NCBI RefSeq assembly: GCF_027247405.1
Contig: NZ_CP097463.1
Span: 2,914,001-2,978,000, forward strand
Direction of reading: 5' to 3'
Length of the DNA: 64,000 nt
From: Jatrophihabitans cynanchi
Lineage (GTDB): Bacteria > Actinomycetota > Actinomycetes > Mycobacteriales > Jatrophihabitantaceae
Shown: positions 34,729-42,889 of the stretch, piece after piece
How the letters are laid out: each line of letters opens with the position of its first letter
Numbering within the stretch: position 1 is the stretch's first letter
Translations under genes and position numbers: made by a program
The notes under the pieces: model-generated
What the model was told of the DNA's origin: nothing
Seen by the model: only the letters and a program-made list of their open reading frames with translations
Database searches by the model: none

Positions 34729-36057
34729 TTGAGCGAGCCCACGACGGGTCTCGACGCCAATCCTGATCCGGCCGAAGCCCCGGAGCAGGCGCGCCGGTTG
34801 CGCGGGTTGCTGGGCCGGCACGCGGTCGACACCCGGCCGCTGGCGATCGCGCCGTACCGGCGGCTGCTGATCGGCCAGGGCACGTCGTTCATCGGCTCGA
34901 TGCTCACTCAGGTCGCGGTGCCGGTGCAGGTGTACGCGATCACCCGCTCCTCGCTGTACGTCGGGTTCGTGGGGTTGGCCGGGCTGCTGCCGATCGTCGT
35001 GTTCGGCCTGTACGGCGGCGCGATCGCCGACGCGGTCGATCGGCGCCGGCTGTACCTGTTCTCGTCGCTCGGCGGCTGGGTGGTGACGCTCGCGCTGTTC
35101 TGCCAGACGCTGCTGGAACTGGACGACGTGGGGCTGATCCTGGCCCTGGTGATGGTGCAGTCCGGCATGTTCGCGGTGGCGTCGTCGGCGCGCGGCGCGA
35201 TCATCCCGCGCATCGTCGAGCTGGACCTGGTGCCCGCCGCGAACACGCTGAACTTCACGGTCAGCAACGTCGGGCAGGTGATCGGGCCGCTCATCGCCGG
35301 CGTCCTGGTCGGGCTGAACCACGGCTTCGCGTACGCGTACGGAATCGACGCGGTGCTGTTCACCGCCGCGCTCTACTCGGCGTTGCGGCTGCCGGACATC
35401 CCGCCGCTGGCAGACGTCCGCGAGCAGCCGAGCATGCATGCCGTCGCCGAGGGGCTGCGCTTCATCGCCAAGAACCCGATCCTGATCATGTCCTTCCTCG
35501 TGGACATCGCGGCGATGGTGCTGGCGATGCCGCGTTCGCTGTTCCCTGCGGTCGCCGACCTGCGCTTCGGCGGCAACGTCGGCCCGCTGTACGCGGCGAT
35601 CGCGATGGGGGCGGTGCTGGCCGGGCTGTCCAGCGGCTGGATCGGACGGGTGCGGCGGCAGGGACGCGCGCTGGTGGTCGCGATCGCCGGCTGGGGCGCG
35701 GCCGTGGCGCTGTCCGGGCTGGCGCAGCAGCTCTGGCTGGTAGTGGCGCTGCTCGCGCTCGCCGGTGCCGCGGACCTGGTCAGCGCGGTGTACCGGCAGA
35801 CGATCTTGCAGACGTACGCGCCGGACGCGATGCGCGGCCGCATGCAGGGGGTATTCATCGCGGTGGTGGCGGGCGGGCCACGCCTCGGCGACGTGCGCGC
35901 GGGGGCGACCGCGGCGGTGAGCACGCCGGAGTTCTCCTGGGTGGCCGGCGGGGTCGGCTGCGTCGCCGTGGTGATCGTGGCCGGCTACCTCGTCCGGCCG
36001 TTCTGGCGCTACGACGCAAGGGTTGCCGAGGCAGCGGCCGAAGCAGCCGCTCGCTAG
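34729..36057 (+). CDS. MFS transporter (DHA3/enterobactin-exporter-like)
   Basis: 442 aa from a TTG at 34729, 17 bp after pdxH. About 12 membrane helices follow a 50-residue cytoplasmic start. YRRLLIGQGTSFIGSMLTQV is the entry typical of the MFS_3 branch, and GGAIADAVDRRRLYLFSSL is the TM2-3 loop. Near the C-terminus the helix after MRGRMQGVFIAVVAGGPRLG carries the drug:H+-type glycine run. Substrate unknown; an export role is inferred from the family. Confidence 0.88.
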   Translation: MSEPTTGLDANPDPAEAPEQARRLRGLLGRHAVDTRPLAIAPYRRLLIGQGTSFIGSMLTQVAVPVQVYAITRSSLYVGFVGLAGLLPIVVFGLYGGAIADAVDRRRLYLFSSLGGWVVTLALFCQTLLELDDVGLILALVMVQSGMFAVASSARGAIIPRIVELDLVPAANTLNFTVSNVGQVIGPLIAGVLVGLNHGFAYAYGIDAVLFTAALYSALRLPDIPPLADVREQPSMHAVAEGLRFIAKNPILIMSFLVDIAAMVLAMPRSLFPAVADLRFGGNVGPLYAAIAMGAVLAGLSSGWIGRVRRQGRALVVAIAGWGAAVALSGLAQQLWLVVALLALAGAADLVSAVYRQTILQTYAPDAMRGRMQGVFIAVVAGGPRLGDVRAGATAAVSTPEFSWVAGGVGCVAVVIVAGYLVRPFWRYDARVAEAAAEAAAR

Positions 36058-36060
36058 GTT
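36055..36060 (+). promoter_or_regulatory. Leaderless -10 of the epimerase gene
   Basis: TAGGTT lies inside the last codons of the MFS gene, 6 nt before the ATG at 36067. No Shine-Dalgarno is present, so the epimerase probably has its own leaderless transcript. Confidence 0.45.
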
Positions 36061-36066
36061 GCACGA

Positions 36067-36963
36067 ATGACATTGAGCGGGCGGCAGTTCACCCTGACGG
36101 CGGGCGGGCACGAGGCGACGGTGGTCGAGGTCGGCGCCGGCCTGCGGCGCTACGCGCGCGACGGGGTGGACGTCACCTGCAGCTACCCCGCCGACGCCCT
36201 CGCGCCGAAGTGCTGCGGTGCCACGTTGGTGCCGTGGCCGAACCGGCTGCGCGCCGGCAAGTACGCCTTCGACGGGACCGACTTGCAGCTAGCCCTCACC
36301 GAGCCGGCGACCGGGAACGCGATCCACGGCCTGGGCCGCTGGGAACGGTGGTCGCTGGTCGATCAGGACGCGGCGTCCGTCAGTCTCGAACTGGACATCG
36401 TGCCGCAGACCGGCTGGCCGTTCGAGCTGAGCGCCCGGGTGACCTACGCGCTGGACGCCGGCTCCGGGCTGACGGTGACCGCGACCGCGACGAACACCGG
36501 CTCGGGTCGTGCGCCGTTCGGTGCGGGCTTCCACCCGTACCTGGCCACCCCGGCGCTGGACCGCACGGCCGTCCGACTGCCCGCCGCCACCCGGCTGCTG
36601 CTGGACGAGCTGCAGATCCCGGTCGGGTCGGAACCGGTCGAGGGCACGCCGTACGACCTGCGGGACGGGCGCCCGCTCGGTGCTCTGCGCATGGACGACG
36701 CGTTCACCGACCTGCAGGTGATCGACGGCCGTGGCGTTGCCGAGGTGCGTACGCCGCACGGCGGTGCGCGCGTCTGGTTCGACGCCGCGTTCGGTCACCT
36801 GCAGGTGTTCACGCTGGAGAACTTCCCCGGCTCGGACACCGCGGGGGTCGCGGTCGAGCCGATGACGTGCGCACCCGACGCCTTCAACTCGGGCGCGGGG
36901 CTCATGGTGCTCGAGCCCGGCGAGCGCTGGTCGGCGTCGTGGGGCATCACGCCGCTCGACTAG
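36067..36963 (+). CDS. Aldose 1-epimerase family protein
   Basis: 298 aa, all-beta. The early CGATLVPWPNRLRAGKYAFD, the His of NAIHGLGRWERWSL and the later GFHPYLATP carry the conserved Arg-Asn, first His and second His of galactose mutarotases; the general base would be the Glu in TLENFPGSDTAGVAVEPMTC. It interconverts alpha and beta anomers of sugars or sugar phosphates. The exact substrate cannot be told. Confidence 0.9.
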   Translation: MTLSGRQFTLTAGGHEATVVEVGAGLRRYARDGVDVTCSYPADALAPKCCGATLVPWPNRLRAGKYAFDGTDLQLALTEPATGNAIHGLGRWERWSLVDQDAASVSLELDIVPQTGWPFELSARVTYALDAGSGLTVTATATNTGSGRAPFGAGFHPYLATPALDRTAVRLPAATRLLLDELQIPVGSEPVEGTPYDLRDGRPLGALRMDDAFTDLQVIDGRGVAEVRTPHGGARVWFDAAFGHLQVFTLENFPGSDTAGVAVEPMTCAPDAFNSGAGLMVLEPGERWSASWGITPLD

Positions 36964-37001
36964 TCGGCGGCGTCCTCGCGAAGCACGTCGGCGACGGGTG
37001 G

Positions 37002-37850
37002 TCAGAGCCGGGTCGCGGTCCGGACGAGATCGGCGACGGCCCTCGATCGACTGTGCGGGGGCCAGGCGATCACCGTGGTCACGTGCGGCGCGTCCACGAC
37101 CGGTATGGCGAGCACGTCGTGGCGCAGGTTGGCGCGGACCGAGTCGGGCGCGATCACCGACGCCCGTCCCAACGCGATGAGTTGAAGCAGCTGCGCGTGG
37201 TCGCGCACCTCCGGGCCGGGACCGGCTTCATACCGTCCGTCCGCCTGCGGCCAACGCGGCTGCGGCAGGCCGGGCAGGTCGCTGACCTCGTCCGTCCGCA
37301 CCTCGGTCCGGCCGGTGAACGGGTGTCCCGCGGGCAGCAGCACGACCTGGCCCTCCGTGCCGAGGTTTTCGTAGTCCAGCCCGGCGAGTGAGTCGAACGG
37401 CGCGTGCAACAGCGCGACGTCCGCGTGTCCTTCGCGCAGCATCCGGCCTTGCTGTCCGGGTCCGCAGAGAATGACGTCGACCCCGACGGCGCCCGGTTCG
37501 CCGGCGCACGCGTCGAGCAGCTTCGCGACCAGTTCCGTGGATGCACCGGCCTTGGCGACCAGGGCGACGGCGGGCTTGCCCTCGGCGGCCTCGGCTGCCC
37601 GCCGCGTGCGGCGTTCTGCGGCGGCGACCGCCGCGAGGGCTGCCCGGGCTTCCTCGAGCAGCACCGCGCCGGGGCCGGTGAGGGTGACGCCGCGGCTGGT
37701 CCGCTCGAGCAGCGTCGTACCGAGGCGCCGTTCGAGCTGGGCGATGGACCGGGACAGGGGCGGCTGCGCCATCCCAAGCCGCTGCGCCGCACGGCCGAAG
37801 TGCAACTCCTCGGCGACCGCGACGAAGTAGCGCAGCTCCCGGGTCTCCAC
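37002..37850 (-). CDS. LysR family transcriptional regulator
   Basis: 282 aa from the GTG at 37850 (VETRELRYFVAVAEELHFGR); starts at 37859 or 37874 are possible. The winged helix-turn-helix reads RAAQRLGMAQPPLSRSIAQL, then ERRLGTTLLERTSRGVTLTG. The effector domain follows. It is divergent from a short-chain dehydrogenase with a textbook T-N11-A palindrome between them, so it probably controls that gene. Confidence 0.92.
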   Translation of the reverse strand: METRELRYFVAVAEELHFGRAAQRLGMAQPPLSRSIAQLERRLGTTLLERTSRGVTLTGPGAVLLEEARAALAAVAAAERRTRRAAEAAEGKPAVALVAKAGASTELVAKLLDACAGEPGAVGVDVILCGPGQQGRMLREGHADVALLHAPFDSLAGLDYENLGTEGQVVLLPAGHPFTGRTEVRTDEVSDLPGLPQPRWPQADGRYEAGPGPEVRDHAQLLQLIALGRASVIAPDSVRANLRHDVLAIPVVDAPHVTTVIAWPPHSRSRAVADLVRTATRL

Positions 37851-37873
37851 CGCTGCCACGCTACCCGTCGCCA

Positions 37874-37888
37874 ATACCCACCGGGTAT
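37874..37888. promoter_or_regulatory. LysR box (T-N11-A) between lysR and SDR gene
   Basis: ATACCC-ACC-GGGTAT is a 6-bp-arm palindrome; T37875 and A37887 are separated by 11 nt, the LysR consensus. It lies 24 bp from the lysR start and about 60 bp before the SDR start. Confidence 0.75.
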
Positions 37889-37946
37889 CGCAGCTGACCT
37901 GATCGGTCTTGGCGCTGGCGCCGAGCCCGCGGCGAAGATCGATGGC

Positions 37947-38672
37947 ATGAGTGAATCAACGATTGCGCTGGTAACCGGCGCGAACAAGGGCATCGGATTC
38001 GAGATTGCGGCCGGGCTCGGCCGGCTCGGCTGGCGGGTCGGTGTCGGCGCCCGCGAGGCGCGACGCCGCGAGGAGGCGGTGGACAAGCTGCGCGCCGAGG
38101 GAGCCGACGCGTTCGGCGTAGCGCTGGACGTGACGTCGGACGAGAGCGTTGCCGCGGCCGCGCGGCTGTTCGAGGAAGAGCACGGACGGTTGGACGTCCT
38201 GGTCAACAATGCGGGGATCACCGGCGGGATGCCGCAGGACCCGACCAGCGTCGACCCGGCCGTCATGCTTCAGGTGGTCGACACGAACGTCGTCGGCGTC
38301 ATCCGCGTCACCAACGCGATGCTTCCGTTGCTGCGCCGGTCGTCCTCACCGCGGATCGTGAACATGTCCAGCAGTGTCGGGTCGCTGACCCTGCAGACCA
38401 CGCCGGGTGCGTTCGTCGGTCCGATCTCGGCCGCGTACACGCCGTCCAAGACGTTCCTGAACGCGGTGACGGTGCAGTACGCGAAGGAACTCGCCGACAC
38501 CAACGTCCTGATCAACGCGGGGTGTCCGGGCTACTGCGCCACGGACCTGAACGGGTTCCGAGGCACCCGCACCGCCGAGCAGGGCGCGCAGATCGCCATC
38601 CGACTCGCCACTCTTCCGGACGGCGGGCCGACCGGCAGCTTCTTCGACGACGACGGTCCGGTCGCGTGGTGA
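37947..38672 (+). CDS. Short-chain dehydrogenase/reductase (SDR)
   Basis: 241 aa. The nucleotide loop is VTGANKGIGFEIA, the structural NNAG is present (VNNAGITGG), and the catalytic set is Ser in VNMSSSVGS with Tyr-x-x-x-Lys in AAYTPSKTFLN. NADP(H) preference is suggested by Arg in GAREARRREEA. It is a classical SDR of carbonyl-reductase size with unknown substrate. Regulated by the divergent LysR, by inference. Confidence 0.92.
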   Translation: MSESTIALVTGANKGIGFEIAAGLGRLGWRVGVGAREARRREEAVDKLRAEGADAFGVALDVTSDESVAAAARLFEEEHGRLDVLVNNAGITGGMPQDPTSVDPAVMLQVVDTNVVGVIRVTNAMLPLLRRSSSPRIVNMSSSVGSLTLQTTPGAFVGPISAAYTPSKTFLNAVTVQYAKELADTNVLINAGCPGYCATDLNGFRGTRTAEQGAQIAIRLATLPDGGPTGSFFDDDGPVAW

Positions 38673-38705
38673 CCCGGCGGGACGTCTTGTGTCCAGGGGG
38701 CCAGA

Positions 38706-39107
38706 TCAGGTGATCAGCTCGAAGGCACACCGAGGCCCTGATGCGGCGGCGAGCTTGGCGTCGCAGGTGACGAGGGCACAGCCCAGTTGCTCGGCGAGCG
38801 CGACGTAGGCCGCGTCGTAGGCGGTGACGTTGGAGCGCAGTTGCCACACACGCTCGAGCAGCGGCGCGATCGGCATGCGACGCAACGGGAAGGCCGCCAG
38901 GTGCGCGAGGGCGCGTGGCGCGGCGCGGTCCACCGCGCGGCTGGTGCGGGCGAGCCGGCGCAACGCCGAGGCGACCTCGGCGTCGAGGTGAGCAGGGGCA
39001 AACCACGCGTCGCCGGCTGCGAGGCGCGAGGCGACGGTGCTGCGGCGTGAGTCGTCGGAGGCGTAGAACACCGTGAGGATCGAGGCGTCCAGCACGGCCA
39101 GGCTCAC
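38706..39107 (-). CDS. VapC-type PIN-domain RNase toxin
   Basis: 133 aa. The four acidic metal-binding residues of PIN nucleases are all present: Asp7 (VLDAS), Glu44 (DAEVASAL), Asp98 (AYDAAYVALAE) and Asp116 (TCDAKL). VapC toxins cleave tRNA or rRNA when free of antitoxin. The gene overlaps vapB by 4 bp (GTGA) and is downstream of it, the usual order. Confidence 0.93.
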   Translation of the reverse strand: MSLAVLDASILTVFYASDDSRRSTVASRLAAGDAWFAPAHLDAEVASALRRLARTSRAVDRAAPRALAHLAAFPLRRMPIAPLLERVWQLRSNVTAYDAAYVALAEQLGCALVTCDAKLAAASGPRCAFELIT

Positions 39108-39334
39108 GATGCTTCGCGGACCTCGCGCACGGCGGCGACAGCGTCCTCCAACGAGACCCCGGTGCGCCGCGGTGGCACATAGGAGTCGACGTAACCCGCG
39201 ACACCGATCACCTGCGCGACCTCGGACAGGCGCTCGACGACATAAGAACTCAGTGACTGCCGATTCTGTTCTGCAGCCTGCGCGAGCGCGTTATAGACGT
39301 CCTCCGGTACGTCCCGCAGGTTCATCCGTTTCAT
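39104..39334 (-). CDS. VapB/FitA-type antitoxin (ribbon-helix-helix)
   Basis: 76 aa. MKRMNLRDVPEDVYNALAQA is the ribbon-helix-helix DNA-binding domain (the strand is residues 2-7). The C-terminal half, with YVDSYVPPRRTGVSLEDAVA, wraps the toxin in this family. It represses its own operon by binding the 21-bp palindrome that overlaps its start codon. Confidence 0.9.
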   Translation of the reverse strand: MKRMNLRDVPEDVYNALAQAAEQNRQSLSSYVVERLSEVAQVIGVAGYVDSYVPPRRTGVSLEDAVAAVREVREAS

Positions 39335-39353
39335 GGTGCCACTATGGCACCAT
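39333..39353 (-). promoter_or_regulatory. VapB autoregulatory palindrome with leaderless promoter
   Basis: ATGGTGCC-ACTAT-GGCACCAT is a perfect inverted repeat with 8-bp arms. On the minus strand CATAGT in its centre is a -10 hexamer 7 nt before the antitoxin ATG, which is itself part of one arm. Antitoxin binding would therefore cover the promoter and start codon together. Confidence 0.75.
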
Positions 39354-39427
39354 CCCTTGCGGATGGCCAACAAAGCCGTGCAAGCCGCCGGGCCGACAGA
39401 ACGTCGCGCCTGGCAGGCAAGGAGAAC

Positions 39428-39469
39428 AACAGCCGGAAACTCGACTTGGATGGAAGTCGGCCGGCTGTT
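39428..39469. other. Two-tier stem-loop in vapB upstream region
   Basis: AACAGCCGG (39428-39436) pairs perfectly with CCGGCTGTT (39461-39469), and inside it CGACTT (39442-39447) pairs with AAGTCG (39454-39459) around GGATGG. It sits between the end of the nuclease gene and vapB, both on the minus strand. It could end the nuclease transcript or be a small structured RNA or element end. The rest of 39354-39612 shows no gene. Confidence 0.5.
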
Positions 39470-39612
39470 CCCGCCTGGGTGGATCAGGACGCCGCTGACC
39501 CGTCGGTGCGACGTCCCCAACGGATGCCGACCGGTCCGACTCATTGGCGTGCCACTCGTCCAATAACTGTCTGTGCGGCAAGAGGTCCAACCGCAAGGTC
39601 GCCTGCGACCGC

Positions 39613-41186
39613 TCACTCCAGGCCGCGAACGGCTGCAACTACCGGCGAAAGGAACTCTTCTGCTATTGGCGAAGCGAGGTGGCGTCCGGCAGCCAATGCA
39701 CCAGACACCCAAGCGGGGCCGTGGCCGCCTATCGACCGATCGTAGGACTCGAGTTCCCCTCCAGGCAAAACGAGCACTCGCGCATCGCGGAGGTCAGCGA
39801 CGAGATCCTGCGCCAGCCGTGTCAAATCGCCGTGCGGCAAGCCGTCTAGGCCAAACTCTTTTGCTCGAGCGCGTTGCTCGGTCGTCAAGAGCTGCTTAAC
39901 GATATTCGTTGCTCTTGATAATAAGTCGTCACCGGTAGCCCCTGCCGACGCGAGTAAAGTCTTCAAGTATGGTGGATCGAGTAGCGCGTCGAAATCTACT
40001 GCGACGAAGGCGCCTACGTCCAAACCTTCCAACGCATCTACGCATTGTGGGATCTGCGATTTGCCGCCGGCTGGAACAAATAAGACTTCTTCCGCTGCGA
40101 AATCTGCCCGGCGGCCTAACTCGTCGAGTACCGCCGCGTACCACCGGCAGTCACCATCGCTTTCGCAGACGACAACAGTCCGATGGAAAAGTCCCTGTAG
40201 CACATTTGAATACCGAAGCAGAGGTCTGTCCCAGATCGATTTAACTCGCTCTGGGGACAACGTCGCGGCAGAGGTATTATCCTGATATCGCTGAAGGCGG
40301 ACAAACGTGACGGGGCAATTTGTTTCTAGCAAACCGAGCACGAAATCACGATCGTGTGTAGCCGTGAGAAGCTGCAGACCACGGCTTAGCGCTTGCGTCC
40401 CGAGATGCCGACCGAGAGACCGCGCTTGCGCAGGGTGCAGGAAGGCTTCCAGCTCGTCTATCACCGTCACTGATGCGCGCGACGTCATGAGGTGGAGTAC
40501 CATGCCTAAATAGTTCTTTACTCCATCACCTTGTTCGGAAAGCAATCGCAACGCTGCAACTGATTCGGCGTACTCTCGCGTGGGGTGCTGCAAGGGTGGA
40601 GAGTCAATTCCTGGTTTACCCACTCTAAGCTGAACATTGCCATTTGCCCTATCCAGGGTAAGTGGAAAATTGAACGTCTTGAGACAAATTTTGGAAAGCT
40701 CTGACTCTAAGTCGCCGTCTATGAACAACTCGTGGATCGGGTTGCCGGTTGCTTCCATCCCTGGCTGGCCCATCCCGCCGATCGCCACCCCAACCCGTTG
40801 GGCAGAATCGAGGGTCCGCAGGAACCATCCTATGACGTGCCCGAGGTTTTCGCCGCTTGGATCAGCAAGCCATCGTTGTAACTGCGGCAGCTGCAAGCTT
40901 GGCCACCGCCTGGCGGCGTGAAAGTTTCCGGTTGCCCGGGAGGAGACTGGACGACCGAATTCGATCGAGCCCAGCTCTCCACATCTTCTGAAATATTGAG
41001 TGTAAAATCGACGTCCGATAGGATTACGGCGCGAGATTGGTAACCCTGCAGACACTCGCTGACGTCTCTCAGAAGCTGCGATTTTCCGACATTATTACCG
41101 CCGACGACGCAGAGCACACCCGCCGGTGGCAGGTCGATCGTCGCACCCGTCCTGGTTCTGATTCGGGCCACGCGGAAGTCCGTCAC
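39613..41186 (-). pseudogene. OLD-type ATP-dependent nuclease (AAA ATPase + TOPRIM), frameshifted near 40921
   Basis: The N-terminus from 41186 carries Walker A VVGGNNVGKSQLL (Lys35) and runs to residue ~89 (PPGQPETF). Beyond that the frame becomes non-coding and ends at 40830. The rest continues one frame over: HAARRWPSLQLPQLQRWLAD, the Walker-B-like SVTVIDELEAFLHPAQ, the ABC-like THDRDF, then a TOPRIM domain with VVVCESDGDCRWY and FVAVDFDAL. One extra C in the minus-strand run ACTTTC at about 40920 joins the halves into ~525 aa. OLD-family nucleases act in anti-phage defence. GC is visibly below the neighbours, so it is probably acquired. No GajB-like helicase is next to it. Confidence 0.75.
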
Positions 41187-41262
41187 GGGCGACGATCTTC
41201 GTCTAGTTCTCTTTCATCCTCAAGACCTGCAGCATGGACACAGATTCGGCCTTGGGTGCGTG

Positions 41263-41287
41263 GGGACGGCCGGGGTTCGGCCGTCCC
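41263..41287 (-). terminator. Strong hairpin after MFS gene
   Basis: GGGACGGCCG and CGGCCGTCCC, 10-bp perfect arms around GGGTT, lie 24 bp past the MFS stop in its direction of transcription. There is no U-run, as is common for actinobacterial terminators. It also separates the MFS unit from the nuclease gene, which starts 76 bp further on. Confidence 0.6.
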
Positions 41288-41311
41288 ACGCGGAGCAACA
41301 TCGCTGCAGCC

Positions 41312-42787
41312 CTACGCGGCCTCCACCACCACGTCGACGGACGGGGCGGCAGCGCGGCGCGGGCTGGCCAGCGCGAGCAGCACCGCGAACCCTGCCTGGA
41401 TGCCGACCACGACCAGGAACGCCGTCCGCATGTTGTGCGCCGACAGGCTGACGAACAGCGTGCCCAAGCTGGCCACGCCCAGCGCGACCGAGCCCTGCTG
41501 CACGGTCACCAGCACACCGCTGCCGATACCCGCCAGCCGCTGCGGCACGCCGGCCAGCACGGTGCGGAACAGCGCACCCAGCCCGAGCGACTGACCGAAG
41601 CCGGCCACCGCAAGACCCGGAGCGAGCGCGACCAGCGACACGTGCGGCCACTGGTCGCCGATCACCGTGAGCAGCCCGACGAGCCCGAGGGCCTGCAACG
41701 CGAAGCCGGCCGCGAGCAGCCGGGTGCCGAACCGCTCGTAGAGCCGAGCCGCCAGCAGTGAACCGGTGAAGAAGGCCACCGCCATCGGCGTAATGGCAAG
41801 CCCCGAGCCCAGCGCGTCGTGGTGCAGCCCGTCCTGCACGGTGAGCGCGAAGACGAACATGAACGCGCCGAAGCCGAGGAAGAACGGCACCGCGAGCACC
41901 AGCCCGTGCCGCACCGTGGCCAGCCGCACCAGCGACGGCGGAACGAGTGGCGTGGTGCCGCGGCGCTCGGCCCGCCGCTCCACCGTCACGAACGCGGCGG
42001 CGAAAACGGGCGCGGTGGCCAGCACGAGCCACGACCACACCGGCCAGTGCAGCGCGGGACCCTCGGTCAGCGGCACCAGCAGCGTCACGATGGCGGCGGC
42101 GAGCAGCGCGGTACCGGGGATGTCGACGGCCGCGGGGTGCGGTGAGCGGCTGGTCGGCACCACGCGCCGCGCGAGCAGCAGCCCGGCGATGCCGAACGGG
42201 ACGTTGACCAGGAAGATCGGCCGCCACGACGACCCGGCGAGGTCGGCGTTCAGCAGCACCCCGCCCAGCAGCTGGCCGAGCACGACCGCGATGCCGCCGG
42301 TTGCGGCGTACATGCCGATCGCGCGGCTGCGGGCCTGGCCCTCGAGCGTCGCCTGGAAGGTGGCGAGCACCTGCGGCTGCAGCATCGCGGCCGAGACACC
42401 CTGCAGGATTCGCGCGGCGACGAGAACGCCGATGGACGGCGCGATGCCGCACAGCAGCGAGGTGAGCGTGAAGCCGAGCATGCCGATCATGAACATGCGG
42501 CGCCGGCCCATCGCATCGCCCAGCCGGCCGCCGACCACGAGCGAGACGGCGAACGCGACGCCGTAACCGGCGACGACCAGTTCGAGCATCGGCGTGGACG
42601 CGTGCAGCGTGCTGTCGATGGTGGGCAGCGCGACGTTGACGATGAAGAAGTCGAGCATCGGCAAGAACGCGCCGAGGAGGAGCACCAGGGTTCCCAGCGA
42701 GGTCAACCGCTGCGGTTCCCGGCGGTGCCCCGGGCGACGTGTCGAGATGGAGCGGAGGTTGTCCGCGGTGAGGGTCTGTGCTGTCAT
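41312..42787 (-). CDS. MFS transporter, DHA2 (14-helix) drug-efflux type
   Basis: 491 aa from the ATG at 42787. About 14 hydrophobic helices are visible. LLGAFLPMLDFFIVNVALPT is the DHA2 entry with motif D1, and VVGGRLGDAMGRRRMFMIG is motif A. Motif C-like glycines occur in GGIAVVLGQLLGGVL. It is probably a proton-driven exporter of toxic compounds. It is divergent from an XRE/MmyB-type regulator with two operator-like palindromes between them. Confidence 0.93.
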   Translation of the reverse strand: MTAQTLTADNLRSISTRRPGHRREPQRLTSLGTLVLLLGAFLPMLDFFIVNVALPTIDSTLHASTPMLELVVAGYGVAFAVSLVVGGRLGDAMGRRRMFMIGMLGFTLTSLLCGIAPSIGVLVAARILQGVSAAMLQPQVLATFQATLEGQARSRAIGMYAATGGIAVVLGQLLGGVLLNADLAGSSWRPIFLVNVPFGIAGLLLARRVVPTSRSPHPAAVDIPGTALLAAAIVTLLVPLTEGPALHWPVWSWLVLATAPVFAAAFVTVERRAERRGTTPLVPPSLVRLATVRHGLVLAVPFFLGFGAFMFVFALTVQDGLHHDALGSGLAITPMAVAFFTGSLLAARLYERFGTRLLAAGFALQALGLVGLLTVIGDQWPHVSLVALAPGLAVAGFGQSLGLGALFRTVLAGVPQRLAGIGSGVLVTVQQGSVALGVASLGTLFVSLSAHNMRTAFLVVVGIQAGFAVLLALASPRRAAAPSVDVVVEAA

Positions 42788-42813
42788 GGCGACCACGATG
42801 CGGCCTCAGCCAA

Positions 42814-42858
42814 CCTGGTACCAGGAGTGCGTTTATCCAGGTATCACCACCACCTGGA
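42814..42858. promoter_or_regulatory. Paired operator palindromes between MFS and XRE regulator
   Basis: CCTGGTACCAGG (42814-42825) is a perfect 12-bp palindrome. TCCAGGT (42836-42842) and ACCTGGA (42852-42858) form a second dyad with a 9-nt spacer. Both share the half-site CCAGGT/ACCTGG, so one protein could bind both. The divergent XRE regulator is the candidate. Confidence 0.7.
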
Positions 42859-42889
42859 AACCGCACCGCCGATGCGTCAGGCTAGAACC

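Noticed and set aside
39613-41186. Gabija (GajAB) defence system
   Set aside because: Only a GajA/OLD-like nuclease is seen; no UvrD-like GajB gene is adjacent, and the nuclease gene itself is frameshifted.
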